A stretch of 64,000 nucleotides of DNA from CAVSMC01 sp963728935 (GTDB lineage Bacteria; Pseudomonadota; Gammaproteobacteria; Burkholderiales; Casimicrobiaceae), in the NCBI GenBank assembly GCA_963728935.1, contig CAVSMC010000012.1, forward strand, positions 424,848 to 488,847, written 5' to 3'. A model generated the notes under the pieces. It did no database searches and was not told where the DNA came from. It saw nothing but the letters and a program-made list of their open reading frames with translations. Positions 24,991 to 36,533 of this stretch are shown here, piece by piece; the first letter of the stretch is position 1; every line of letters starts with the position of its first letter. The translations under genes and the position numbers were made by a program.

Positions 24991-25815
24991 GTGAGCGCCG
25001 CGATGGTGCGCATCGCAATCGCCGGCGCGGGTGGCCGAATGGGTCAGGTGCTGATCGGCGCGACGCTCGCCGAGCACGATCTCGCGCTCGCCGCCGCGCT
25101 CGACGTCTCGCAGAGCCCCCTCATCGGCCACGACGCCGGCGAGCGATTCGGGCGCGCAACCGGCGTCGTCGTCACGAGCGATATCGACGCGGCGATCGGC
25201 GCGAGCGATGTGCTGATCGATTTCACGCGCCCCGAAGGCACGCTCGCCCATGTCGGCGCATGCGCACGTCACGGCGTTGCCGCGGTCGTCGGCACGACCG
25301 GTCTTTCCGATGCCGAGCGAACGCAGCTCGCCGCGCACGCCGAAAAGATTCCGATCGTCTACGCGCCGAACATGAGCGTGGGCATCAACGTGCTCGCGAA
25401 GCTCGTCGAAACCGCCGCGCGCCAGCTCGGCGCGACGTACGACATCGAGATCGTCGAGATGCATCACCGGCACAAGATCGACGCGCCGTCGGGAACCGCG
25501 TTGGCGCTCGGCGAAGCGGCAGCGCGTGGCGCCGGTCGCCATCTGCGCGACGCCGCGGTATTCGCGCGCAAAGGTGTCACCGGCGAGCGGCCGGCCGGCG
25601 CGATCGGCTTCGCGACGCTTCGCGGCGGCGACGTCGTCGGCGAGCACACGGTGATCTTCGCCGGCACCGGCGAGCGCATCGAGCTCACGCACCGTGCCGC
25701 GTCGCGGCAGAACTTCGCCGCCGGCGCGTTGCGGGCGGTGCACTACGTCGCGGAACGGCGCGCGCGGGGCGAGCATGGGCTCGCCGGCATGGAGGACGTG
25801 CTCGGCCTGCGGTGA
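24991..25815 (+). CDS. dapB: 4-Hydroxy-tetrahydrodipicolinate reductase
   Basis: NAD(P)H-dependent step of lysine and diaminopimelate synthesis. The Rossmann motif is IAIAGAGGRMGQ (about 8-19). The substrate loop with catalytic His/Lys is EIVEMHHRHKIDAPSGTAL. Residues DFTRPEGTL and GTTGLSDAE are also conserved. The GTG at 24991 gives MSAAMVRIAI; the ATG four codons later is equally possible. Length 274 is standard. Confidence 0.96.
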   Translation: MSAAMVRIAIAGAGGRMGQVLIGATLAEHDLALAAALDVSQSPLIGHDAGERFGRATGVVVTSDIDAAIGASDVLIDFTRPEGTLAHVGACARHGVAAVVGTTGLSDAERTQLAAHAEKIPIVYAPNMSVGINVLAKLVETAARQLGATYDIEIVEMHHRHKIDAPSGTALALGEAAARGAGRHLRDAAVFARKGVTGERPAGAIGFATLRGGDVVGEHTVIFAGTGERIELTHRAASRQNFAAGALRAVHYVAERRARGEHGLAGMEDVLGLR

Positions 25816-25863
25816 AGCTCCCCGGCCCGCGCGGGGGTGAAGGCGCGGCAGCGCGCCGAGCCG

Positions 25864-25892
25864 TTGCCGGCGGTGCGAGTAATCGATATAAT
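25864..25892 (+). promoter_or_regulatory. Sigma-70 promoter of carAB
   Basis: TTGCCG (25864-25869), a 17-nt spacer, then TATAAT (25887-25892). This is the best -35/-10 pair in the window. It implies a leader of about 140 nt before carA. Confidence 0.75.
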
Positions 25893-25905
25893 TCGTTGCT
25901 TCTAC

Positions 25906-25940
25906 GAAGCGGGAACGGGCAGCTTGCGCGTTCCCGCTTC
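25906..25940 (+). promoter_or_regulatory. Long perfect hairpin in the carA leader
   Basis: GAAGCGGGAAC (25906-25916) pairs perfectly with GTTCCCGCTTC (25930-25940) around a 13-nt loop. It starts about 7 nt after the predicted transcription start. No T-run follows, so it is not a plain terminator; a regulatory or stabilising role is inferred. Confidence 0.5.
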
Positions 25941-26039
25941 GCATGTCCGGACCCGCCAGTTCGACTGGCCAAGCGTGCCCCACGAGGGCGCGCGGGTCGC
26001 GCGATGGGAAGCGGACGCACGAAACATGAGCGCCTGACG

Positions 26040-27230
26040 ATGACCGCTGCCCGCCCTCTGTTGCCTGCCACCGTGCCCGCGTTGCTCGTCCTCGCCGACG
26101 GTACGGTCTTTCATGGTCGCGCGATCGGCGCAGCGGGCCACGCCGTCGGCGAGGTCGTGTTCAACACGGCGATGACCGGCTACCAGGAAATCCTCACCGA
26201 TCCGTCGTACGCCGGACAGATCGTGACGCTCACGTATCCGCACATCGGCAACGTCGGCGTCAACGCCGAGGATGTCGAATCGAGGCGGCCCTACGCCGCG
26301 GGACTCGTCATTCGCGACCTGCCGCACGTCGTGTCGAACTTCCGCGCGAGCGGCGATCTCGGTGCGTATCTGATCGCGAACGACGTCGTCGCCATCGCCG
26401 ACATCGACACGCGCAAGCTGACGCGCCTGTTGCGCGAGAAGGGCGCGCAAAACGGCTGTCTGTTCGCGAAGGCGGCGCCGGGTCCGATGACCGAGGCGCA
26501 GATCGCCGACGCGCTCGCGCGCGCCCGCGCCGCGCCGTCGATGGCGGGCCTCGACCTCGCGAAAGTCGTCTCGTGCCGCGAGCCGTACGAATGGATCGGC
26601 AGCACGTGGGCGTTGGGCGCCGGTTATCGGCAAGGACCCGCGCCGCACTTCCACGTCGTCGCGTACGACTACGGCGTCAAGCACAACATCCTGCGCATCC
26701 TCGCCGAACGCGGTTGCCGCCTTACCGTCGTGCCTGCGCAGACGCCGGCTGCAACCGTGCAGGCGATGAAGCCCGACGGCGTCTTTCTGTCGAATGGTCC
26801 CGGAGACCCCGAACCGTGCACGTATGCGATCGACGCGATCCGCGCGATCGTCGACGCCGGCACGCCGACGTTCGGCATCTGCCTCGGCCATCAGCTGCTC
26901 GGCCTCGCGTCGGGCGGGCGTACGCTGAAGATGAAGTTCGGCCATCACGGCGCCAACCATCCGGTGCTCGACAACGACACCGGGCAAGTGCTGATCACGA
27001 GCCAGAACCACGGGTTCGCCGTCGACCCCGCGTCGCTCGGCAAGAGCGCTCGCGTTACGCACGTTTCGCTGTTCGACGGCAGCCTGCAGGGCATCGCGCG
27101 CACCGACCGGCCGGCGTTCGGCTTTCAGGGTCATCCGGAAGCGAGCCCTGGACCGCACGACTTGGGCTACCTATTCGACCGCTTCGTGAAGCTGATGGAG
27201 CAGAAGCGCGGCTCTGCGAAGGCGGCGTAA
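26040..27230 (+). CDS. carA: Carbamoyl phosphate synthase, glutaminase subunit
   Basis: Hydrolyses glutamine and passes ammonia to CarB for carbamoyl phosphate, the precursor of arginine and pyrimidines. The N-terminal small domain has GEVVFNTAMTGYQEILTDPS (about 39-58). The class I amidotransferase nucleophile is C281 in FGICLGHQLLG, with H365 and E367 in GHPEASPGP. The 396-residue length is typical. ATG 26040 follows from where similarity starts. The TAA overlaps the first base of a tandem repeat leading to carB. Confidence 0.97.
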   Translation: MTAARPLLPATVPALLVLADGTVFHGRAIGAAGHAVGEVVFNTAMTGYQEILTDPSYAGQIVTLTYPHIGNVGVNAEDVESRRPYAAGLVIRDLPHVVSNFRASGDLGAYLIANDVVAIADIDTRKLTRLLREKGAQNGCLFAKAAPGPMTEAQIADALARARAAPSMAGLDLAKVVSCREPYEWIGSTWALGAGYRQGPAPHFHVVAYDYGVKHNILRILAERGCRLTVVPAQTPAATVQAMKPDGVFLSNGPGDPEPCTYAIDAIRAIVDAGTPTFGICLGHQLLGLASGGRTLKMKFGHHGANHPVLDNDTGQVLITSQNHGFAVDPASLGKSARVTHVSLFDGSLQGIARTDRPAFGFQGHPEASPGPHDLGYLFDRFVKLMEQKRGSAKAA

Positions 27231-27393
27231 TGAACGACCCCCAAAGCTCGCTTCGCTCGCTACCCCCGGACGGGGCGTGTCAGTGGCTTGGGGCGGCCCG
27301 GCGCCACTGATATGAAACGACCCCCAAGCTCGCTTCGCTCGCTACCCCCGGAGGGGGCGTGTCAGTGGCTTGGGGCGGCCCGGCGCCACTGAC
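27230..27393 (+). repeat. Two tandem 82-bp units filling the carA-carB gap
   Basis: Unit 1 is 27230-27311 and unit 2 is 27312-27393. They share GCTCGCTTCGCTCGCTACCC and a GGGGCGTGTCAGTGGCTTGG segment and differ at only a few bases. Each begins ATGA and holds a complete 26-codon frame ending TGA (SSLRSLPP then GACQWLGAARRH in both), and carB starts right after unit 2. The sequence resembles GC-rich palindromic intergenic repeats that I recall from Burkholderiales. Coding use is doubtful. Confidence 0.85.
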
Positions 27394-30594
<3,201 letters not shown>

Positions 30595-30603
<9 letters not shown>

Positions 30604-30679
30604 GGTCAGACTCGACTTTTCATCGCCGGTCTCAATGAGAGCCGGTGTGCACGAAAAGTCGAGTCTGACCCTGCTTTTG
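30595..30679. repeat. GTAGGGTCAGACTC inverted repeat, copy 2 (carB/greA)
   Basis: The left arm 30595-30621 and right arm 30653-30679 are 27-nt inverted copies with a single mismatch, separated by 31 nt that itself contains a CCGG...CCGG hairpin. The carB stop TAG (30601-30603) lies in the left arm. It could terminate carAB or stabilise its 3' end. Confidence 0.9.
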
Positions 30680-30767
30680 CGCACGAGCGGGTGCTCTGAG
30701 GTATCCTATTTCTTTCGGCCGGCAGCGGACCCCCCGCTTCCGGTCGTTTCATTTTTCGATCGAAGCC

Positions 30768-31244
30768 ATGCGCAAGATCCCGATGACGATGCTCGGCGCC
30801 GAGCGCCTCAAAAAAGAGCTGCACCGGCTGAAGACCGTCGATCGGCCGGCGGTGATCCAGGCGCTCGCCGAGGCGCGCTCGCACGGCGACCTGTCGGAGA
30901 ACGCCGACTACGACGCGGCGAAGGAGCGTCAGGGCTTCATCGAAGGACGCATTTCGGAAGTCGAGCGCAAGCTCGCACATGCGCAGGTGATCAATCCGGC
31001 TGACATCCATTCCGACGGCCGCGTCGTGTTCGGCGCGACCGTCGAGCTCGAGGATCTCGATAGCGGCGAGCACGTCACTTACCAGATCGTCGGCGACGAC
31101 GAGGCCGACATCAAGCACGGCAAGATCTCGGTGAGCTCGCCGATCGCGCGGGCGTTGATCGGCAAGGAAGCCGGCGACACCGCCGACGTGCAGGCGCCGG
31201 CGGGCGTGCGAAGCTACGACATTCGCGACGTGCGTTACGTCTAG
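30768..31244 (+). CDS. greA: Transcription elongation factor GreA
   Basis: Rescues backtracked RNA polymerase by stimulating transcript cleavage. The 158 residues include the N-terminal coiled coil with GAERLKKELHRLKTVDRPAV (about 10-29) and the catalytic acidic tip HGDLSENADYDAAKERQGF (about 44-62). The C-terminal FKBP-like domain has GDDEADIKHGKISVSSPIAR. The ATG at 30768 or the in-frame ATG five codons later may be used. It follows carB as in many proteobacteria. Confidence 0.96.
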   Translation: MRKIPMTMLGAERLKKELHRLKTVDRPAVIQALAEARSHGDLSENADYDAAKERQGFIEGRISEVERKLAHAQVINPADIHSDGRVVFGATVELEDLDSGEHVTYQIVGDDEADIKHGKISVSSPIARALIGKEAGDTADVQAPAGVRSYDIRDVRYV

Positions 31245-31282
31245 CGAACGCGCGCGGGGCGGATTGCCGCCTGTCGCTTCCG

Positions 31283-31906
31283 TTAAGGGTTCTTCCGGCG
31301 CCGGCGCACGGGCGGCTCGTTTCGAGCGCCGCTCGGATGGGTCGCCGTGATGACGACGACGCGTCGGCGCCGCCGCGGCGCTTCCGGCGCAAGCGCGGGC
31401 GTCGTGCGCGGCGAGAACTCGCTCGACCGCGCGCCGGCGATCGATCGCGACAAGCCCTTGCGCGCGCCGCTCGCGCCCGTCGATTGACGCGCTGCGAATC
31501 GCCCGGCCGTCGGACGCGACGGCTGCGGCGCGCCCTTGCCGCCGGTGTGGGCGGCGCGAGGCTTTCGTGGTGTCGTGCCGCTCACTTTCTTGTTCGCGCT
31601 CGGCACGCGTTGTTTCTTCGGCTCCGCAACGGGTTCAGGTTTCGGCCGGAACACGATCAGAAGCTTTCCAAGATGCTGGACCGGCGCCGCGTCGAGCTCG
31701 TCGCACACGCGGGCGAGCATGCTTTCGCGTGCGCCGCGGTCATCGACGTGGACGCGTATCTTGATGAGCTCATGCGCGGCCAGCGCAACGTCGATTTCGT
31801 GCACGACGGCCGGCGTGAGCCCTTGATGGCCGACCGCGACGACCGGATGCAGCGCATGGGCACGGGCGCGTAGCTCGCGACGATTGGATGCGGAGAGGTT
31901 GATCAT
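31283..31906 (-). CDS. YhbY/CRM-domain RNA-binding protein with long basic tail
   Basis: Residues 1-95 form a CRS1/YhbY domain linked to ribosome assembly: LSASNRRELRARAHALHPVV, then VGHQGLTPAVVHEIDVALAA, with the GxxG-type loop GHQG. Typical YhbY proteins have about 100 residues. Here a further 110 residues rich in Arg, Ala, Pro, Ser and Lys follow, ending RRRRKNP and probably disordered. The start at 31906 gives MINLSASNRR; the open frame upstream overlaps the hydrolase and is rejected. Divergent from the hydrolase-rlmE-ftsH cluster, the usual place for yhbY. Confidence 0.85.
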   Translation of the reverse strand: MINLSASNRRELRARAHALHPVVAVGHQGLTPAVVHEIDVALAAHELIKIRVHVDDRGARESMLARVCDELDAAPVQHLGKLLIVFRPKPEPVAEPKKQRVPSANKKVSGTTPRKPRAAHTGGKGAPQPSRPTAGRFAARQSTGASGARKGLSRSIAGARSSEFSPRTTPALAPEAPRRRRRVVVITATHPSGARNEPPVRRRRKNP

Positions 31907-31978
31907 GTCGGCATCTCGGTTCGATGGCCGCAACGTGCGGGAGTTCGCGGCCGTCAGTCTAGCGGATCGCGCGCCACC

Positions 31979-31984
31979 TATAAT
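31979..31984 (+). promoter_or_regulatory. TATAAT box directly before the hydrolase ATG
   Basis: TATAAT ends 6 nt before ATG 31991, so transcription should begin at the start codon and give a leaderless message. The -35 position is poor (AGTCTA). Confidence 0.5.
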
Positions 31985-31990
31985 GCATCG

Positions 31991-32824
31991 ATGCGACGAG
32001 GCGCCCGCATCGGGCGTGGCAATTTGACACTGACGCTGCTCGTAGTCGCGGCGGTGGTGATCGGCATTGCGGCCGCCGCCTGGTGGGTGCAGGACCGGTT
32101 GATCTTCTTTCCGCAGCCGGTCGTCTCGACATCGCATTTGCCCGCAGCGGCGGTGGCGCTCGAAGTCGCCGCGACCGACGGCACGCGACTGCGCGGCTGG
32201 ATGCTGGCGGCGACCGCGTCGCCGGCGCCGACGCTCATCTATTTCGGCGGCAATGCCGAGGAGGTGTCGTGGACCCTCGCCGACGCGCGCTGGCCGCGCG
32301 ACTGGACTCGCGTCGGCTTCAACTACCGCGGTTACGGCGCGAGCGAAGGTGTTCCCGGCGAAGCCGCGCTCGTCGCCGACGCGCAAACGATCTTCGATGA
32401 GGTTGCACGCCGCCCCGACGTCGACCCGCAGCGAATCGTCGTGTTCGGCCGCAGCCTGGGCACCGGCGTCGCCGTTTCGCTCGCCTCGGTACGGCCGGTT
32501 GCGGGCGTCGTGCTCGTTTCGCCGTACGACAGCCTCGCCGCGGTCGGTCGCTCCCACTATCCGTTCCTGCCGGTGTCGTTGCTATTGCGGCACCGGTTCG
32601 AATCGCTCGCGCTTGCAAAGGCGATTCGCGCACCGATGCTTGCGATCGTCGCTGCCGACGACGCGATCATCCCGCCCGAGCGCTCGCGCGCGCTGTTCGA
32701 CGCGTGGGGCGGCTCCAAACGTTGGCAGTCGATCGAGCGCGCCGATCACAACGACGTCTCGATGCACGACGCTTTCTGGCGGTCGATCGGCGCGTTCGTC
32801 GAAGAGCTCCGCGCGAGCCGATGA
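31991..32824 (+). CDS. Membrane-anchored alpha/beta hydrolase
   Basis: The 277 residues have one N-terminal membrane segment (about 13-32) followed by an exported alpha/beta-hydrolase domain of the ABHD13/Bem46 type. The oxyanion region is LIYFGGNAEE and the nucleophile is S155 in FGRSLGTGV. The acid is D223 or D224 (AADDAIIPP) and the base H253 (ADHNDVS). GFNYRGYGASEG is also characteristic. Substrate unknown. Its stop overlaps the rlmE start as ATGA, so this gene seems to lead the rlmE transcript. Confidence 0.85.
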   Translation: MRRGARIGRGNLTLTLLVVAAVVIGIAAAAWWVQDRLIFFPQPVVSTSHLPAAAVALEVAATDGTRLRGWMLAATASPAPTLIYFGGNAEEVSWTLADARWPRDWTRVGFNYRGYGASEGVPGEAALVADAQTIFDEVARRPDVDPQRIVVFGRSLGTGVAVSLASVRPVAGVVLVSPYDSLAAVGRSHYPFLPVSLLLRHRFESLALAKAIRAPMLAIVAADDAIIPPERSRALFDAWGGSKRWQSIERADHNDVSMHDAFWRSIGAFVEELRASR

Positions 32825-33495
32825 GCCACGCGCTCAACCCGAAAAAGAAGAAGCATCGGTTCACCAAGGCGTGGATGCACGAGCACGTCAACGATCACTG
32901 GGTGACCGAAGCGCAGCGTCGCGGTTATCGCTCGCGTGCAGCGTTCAAGCTGATCGAGCTCGCCGACAAGGATCGGCTGTTGAGGCCCGGCATGACGGTG
33001 GTCGATCTCGGTGCCGCGCCCGGGAGCTGGTCGCAAGTGCTGCGCGAACGGCTCGGGGCGGGCGCGACGATCGTCGCGCTCGACGCGCTCGAGATGGATC
33101 CGATCGCCGGCGTGCGCATCGTCAGGGCCGACTTTCGAACCGACGAAGGTGTCGCGGCGCTCGAAAAAGCGTTGGCGGGACGCAAGGCCGATCTTGTCGT
33201 TTCGGACATGGCCCCCAATCTGTCCGGTGTCGCTGCGGCCGACCAGGCGCGCGCGGTGCACCTGGCCGATCTCGCGCTGGAATTCGCCGCCCGCTGGTTG
33301 CAACCGGGTGGCGATCTGATCGTCAAACTGTTCCAAGGCGAGGGTTTTGCGCCATTTCGGCAATCGATGCAGCGCAAATTCGACAAGGTTCACGTGCGCA
33401 AGCCGGCTGCGTCGCGCGACCGCAGTCGCGAGGTTTTCTTGGTCGGAAAAGGCTTTTCGAACAACGATGAGCGCGCCGATAACCCTATTGTTTAG
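32821..33495 (+). CDS. rlmE: 23S rRNA 2'-O-methyltransferase (FtsJ/RrmJ)
   Basis: Methylates U2552 of 23S rRNA late in 50S assembly; heat-shock linked in E. coli. The K-D-K-E catalytic set is readable: the Lys of SRAAFKLIEL, the Asp of VVSDMAPNLSG, the Lys of GGDLIVKLFQGEGF and the Glu of SREVFLVGKGF. The SAM site is VDLGAAPGSWSQ. The frame is open upstream, but ATG 32821 overlaps the hydrolase stop and fits the family length (224). ftsH follows after a terminator-like hairpin. Confidence 0.95.
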   Translation: MSHALNPKKKKHRFTKAWMHEHVNDHWVTEAQRRGYRSRAAFKLIELADKDRLLRPGMTVVDLGAAPGSWSQVLRERLGAGATIVALDALEMDPIAGVRIVRADFRTDEGVAALEKALAGRKADLVVSDMAPNLSGVAAADQARAVHLADLALEFAARWLQPGGDLIVKLFQGEGFAPFRQSMQRKFDKVHVRKPAASRDRSREVFLVGKGFSNNDERADNPIV

Positions 33496-33509
33496 CGGTC
33501 ATTCTTCTG

Positions 33510-33535
33510 ATCGTCGTCAAATGGCGACGATTTTT
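33510..33535 (+). terminator. Intrinsic terminator after rlmE
   Basis: ATCGTCG (33510-33516) and CGACGAT (33525-33531) form a perfect 7-bp stem with an 8-nt loop, followed by TTTT. It separates rlmE from ftsH, whose likely -10 is TAGAAT at 33570-33575. Confidence 0.6.
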
Positions 33536-33658
33536 CCAATTGGAACTGGCCGCATCGAGAGGCGACCGCTAGAATGATGGTTCGCCGCGCATCCGCGCCG
33601 GCCGATCGAACGTAGTAGAGGCAAGCGGCAGCCGACATCACCGCCGCGAGGAGCGATT

Positions 33659-35545
33659 TTGAACAACCTGCTCAAGAACATCGGCATCTGGCTCGTCATC
33701 GGGCTCGTGGTGCTCACCGTCGTCAAGCAGTTCGATTCGCGCCAGACGACGAAGAATTCGATCGCTTACTCGGAATTCATGGATCAGGCCAAATCCGGCC
33801 GCGTCGAGTCGGCGAGCGTCGAGGGCCGCACGATCAAGTGGGTGTCGAACGACAAGAAGAGCTACATCACCTACAGCCCGGGCGACATCTGGATGGTCGG
33901 AGACCTCGTCAAGTACGGCGTCAAGGTCGAGGCGAAGCCCGAGGAGGAGCAGAGCTTCCTCGCGCAGATCTTCATCTCGTGGTTCCCGATGCTGCTGCTG
34001 ATCGGCGTGTGGATCTTCTTCATGCGCCAGATGCAGGGCGGTGGCCGCGGCGGCGCGTTCAGCTTCGGCAAGAGCAAGGCGCGCATGCTCGACGAATCGA
34101 ACAACACCGTCACGTTCGCCGACGTCGCCGGTTGCGACGAAGCGAAGGAGGAAGTCGGCGAGCTGGTCGAGTTCCTGCGCGACCCGTCGAAGTTCCAGAA
34201 GCTCGGCGGCCGCATTCCGCGCGGCGTGCTGATGGTCGGATCGCCCGGCACCGGCAAGACGCTGCTTGCGAAGGCGATCGCAGGCGAGGCGAAGGTGCCG
34301 TTCTTCTCGATCTCGGGCTCCGATTTCGTCGAGATGTTCGTCGGCGTCGGCGCGGCGCGTGTGCGCGACATGTTCGAGCAGGCGAAGAAGAACGCCCCGT
34401 GCATCGTGTTCATCGACGAAATCGACGCGGTCGGACGTCAGCGCGGCGCAGGACTGGGCGGCGGCAACGACGAGCGCGAGCAGACGCTCAACCAGTTGCT
34501 CGTCGAGATGGACGGCTTCGAAGGCAACTCGGGCGTGATCGTCATCGCGGCGACCAACCGTCCCGACGTGCTCGACCCGGCGCTGATGCGGCCGGGCCGC
34601 TTCGACCGCCAGGTCGTCGTCCCACTGCCCGACATCCGCGGCCGCGAGCAGATCCTGCTCGTGCATATGCGCAAGGTGCCGATGGCGACCGACGTCAAGG
34701 CCGACATCATCGCGCGCGGCACGCCGGGCTTCTCCGGTGCCGATCTCGCCAATCTCGTCAACGAAGCGGCGCTGTTCGCCGCGCGCAAGAGCAAGCGCCT
34801 CGTCGACATGGACGATTTCGAGATGGCGAAGGACAAGATCGTCATGGGCGCAGAGCGCCGCTCGATGGTGATGCCCGAGGAAGAGCGGCGCAACACCGCG
34901 TACCACGAGTCGGGCCACGCGGTCGTCGCGAAGCTCTTGCCGAAGACCGATCCCGTGCACAAGGTGACGATCATCCCGCGTGGACGCGCGCTCGGCGTGA
35001 CGATGCAGCTACCCGAAACCGACCGCTACAGCATGGACCGCGACCGGATGCTTTCGGTGATCTCGGTACTCTTCGGCGGCCGCATCGCCGAAGAGATCTT
35101 CATGAATCAGATGACCACCGGCGCCTCGAACGACTTCGAGCGCGCGACACACATGGCGCGCGAGATGGTCACGCGCTACGGCATGTCCGACGCGCTCGGC
35201 CCGATGGTCTACGGCGAGAACGAAGGCGAGGTCTTCCTCGGCCGCTCGATCACGCGCACCGTCAACATGTCCGAAGAGACGATGCGCAAGGTCGATGGCG
35301 AGATCCGCAAGATCATCGACGCTCAGTACGCGGTCGCGCGCAACCTGATCGAGGACAATCGGGACAAGGTCGAGGCAATGGCGAAGGCGCTGCTCGAGTT
35401 CGAGACGATCGACGCCGATCAGATCGACGACATCATGGCCGGCAAGCCGCCACGGCCGCCGAAGCCGACCACGTCGCCGGCCGGCGCCCCGCACGCGCCG
35501 GGAACGCCGCCGCCGGAAGCTGCGCCGACGACCAACCCGGTCTAA
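33659..35545 (+). CDS. ftsH: ATP-dependent zinc metalloprotease FtsH
   Basis: A hexameric inner-membrane AAA+ protease for misfolded membrane proteins and short-lived regulators. Two membrane segments (about 5-22 and 100-120) flank a periplasmic region. Walker A is GSPGTGKT at 194-201, Walker B is CIVFIDEIDA, the second region of homology is ATNRPDVLDPALMRPGRFDR, and the zinc site is HESGH at 416-420 with the later distal Asp region. TTG 33659 is the start: it follows GAGGAG and yields MNNLLKNIGIWLVI, the usual betaproteobacterial N terminus. The C-terminal tail is Pro-rich. Confidence 0.97.
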   Translation: MNNLLKNIGIWLVIGLVVLTVVKQFDSRQTTKNSIAYSEFMDQAKSGRVESASVEGRTIKWVSNDKKSYITYSPGDIWMVGDLVKYGVKVEAKPEEEQSFLAQIFISWFPMLLLIGVWIFFMRQMQGGGRGGAFSFGKSKARMLDESNNTVTFADVAGCDEAKEEVGELVEFLRDPSKFQKLGGRIPRGVLMVGSPGTGKTLLAKAIAGEAKVPFFSISGSDFVEMFVGVGAARVRDMFEQAKKNAPCIVFIDEIDAVGRQRGAGLGGGNDEREQTLNQLLVEMDGFEGNSGVIVIAATNRPDVLDPALMRPGRFDRQVVVPLPDIRGREQILLVHMRKVPMATDVKADIIARGTPGFSGADLANLVNEAALFAARKSKRLVDMDDFEMAKDKIVMGAERRSMVMPEEERRNTAYHESGHAVVAKLLPKTDPVHKVTIIPRGRALGVTMQLPETDRYSMDRDRMLSVISVLFGGRIAEEIFMNQMTTGASNDFERATHMAREMVTRYGMSDALGPMVYGENEGEVFLGRSITRTVNMSEETMRKVDGEIRKIIDAQYAVARNLIEDNRDKVEAMAKALLEFETIDADQIDDIMAGKPPRPPKPTTSPAGAPHAPGTPPPEAAPTTNPV

Positions 35546-35569
35546 GCGCGCGGACGTCGTGAACGCGAC

Positions 35570-35603
35570 GAGGGCGTGCGCAACCGCACGCCCTCTTTCT
35601 TTT
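35570..35603 (+). terminator. Strong intrinsic terminator after ftsH
   Basis: GAGGGCGTGCG (35570-35580), loop CAAC, CGCACGCCCTC (35585-35595): a perfect 11-bp stem followed by TTTCTTTT. One of the two clearest terminators in the window. Confidence 0.9.
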
Positions 35604-35653
35604 CCGTTCGCGTCTGCCGGTTGCGGCACGCTGGCAGGTCGCGCAATCGACAG

Positions 35654-36490
35654 ATGAACGCTCGTGTCTGGCGCTGCGGCTCGCGCGCACTCGACCTGTC
35701 GCGGCCGCGCGTCATGGGCATCGTCAACGTCACGCCCGATTCGTTCTCCGACGGCGGACGGTTCAACGATAGTGCACATGCGATCGCGCATGCGCGCCGC
35801 TTGATCGACGACGGCGCCGATCTCATCGATGTCGGCGGCGAGTCGACGCGGCCGCGCGCGGCGGCCGTTTCGGAAGCCGAAGAGCTTGCGCGCACGATTC
35901 CCGTTGTCGCAGCGCTCGTGCGAGACGGCGCAATCGTGTCGATCGACACTCGCAAAGCGGCGGTGATGCGCGCGGCGATCGCCGAGGGCGCAGCCGTCGT
36001 CAACGACGTCGGCGCGCTCACGTCACCCGGCGCGCTGGAAACCTGCGCGGCGAGCGACGCCGGCGTCGTGCTGATGCATATGCGCGGCGAGCCCGCGACG
36101 ATGCAGTCGGAACCTGCTTACGATGATGTCGTCGCGCAGGTGCGCGCGTTCCTGCGCGCTCGCACGCGCGCGTGCATCGACGCGGGCATCGCGTCCGAGC
36201 GCATCGTCGTCGATCCCGGCTTCGGATTCGGCAAGACTGTCGCGCACAATTTGACGCTGCTTCGCGCGCTGAGCGAGATCGTCGCCGATGGTCAGCCTAT
36301 GCTCGCGGGACTGTCGCGCAAGTCGACGCTCGGAGAGCTTACCGGCCGTGGGCTCCACGAGCGCGTCGCGGCGAGCGTCGCTGCCGCGTTGTATATGGTC
36401 GACCACGGGGCGAGCATCGTGCGCGTGCACGACGTGCGCGAAACGGTCGACGCGCTGGCCGTTTGGCAGGCGATCGCGCGCGCGTCATGA
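35654..36490 (+). CDS. folP: Dihydropteroate synthase
   Basis: Joins p-aminobenzoate to dihydropterin pyrophosphate in folate synthesis; the target of sulfonamides. Signature 1 is VMGIVNVTPDSFSDGG (about 21-36), signature 2 is LIDVGGESTRPRA, then VSIDTRKAAVMRAA, VNDVGAL, PGFGFGKT and LAGLSRKSTLG. ATG 35654 gives 278 residues; an upstream in-frame start lies inside the ftsH terminator. glmM follows 43 nt later with its own -10 candidate. Confidence 0.96.
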   Translation: MNARVWRCGSRALDLSRPRVMGIVNVTPDSFSDGGRFNDSAHAIAHARRLIDDGADLIDVGGESTRPRAAAVSEAEELARTIPVVAALVRDGAIVSIDTRKAAVMRAAIAEGAAVVNDVGALTSPGALETCAASDAGVVLMHMRGEPATMQSEPAYDDVVAQVRAFLRARTRACIDAGIASERIVVDPGFGFGKTVAHNLTLLRALSEIVADGQPMLAGLSRKSTLGELTGRGLHERVAASVAAALYMVDHGASIVRVHDVRETVDALAVWQAIARAS

Positions 36491-36498
36491 CAATGTCT

Positions 36499-36504
36499 TA
36501 CAAT
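36499..36504 (+). promoter_or_regulatory. Candidate -10 box (TACAAT) for glmM
   Basis: TACAAT in GTCTTACAATGAGCG lies 29 nt before the GTG start, just after folP. No clear -35. A GAGTGGAG RBS sits at about 36521-36528. Confidence 0.4.
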
Positions 36505-36533
36505 GAGCGACTTTCTGGACGAGTGGAGTCGCC

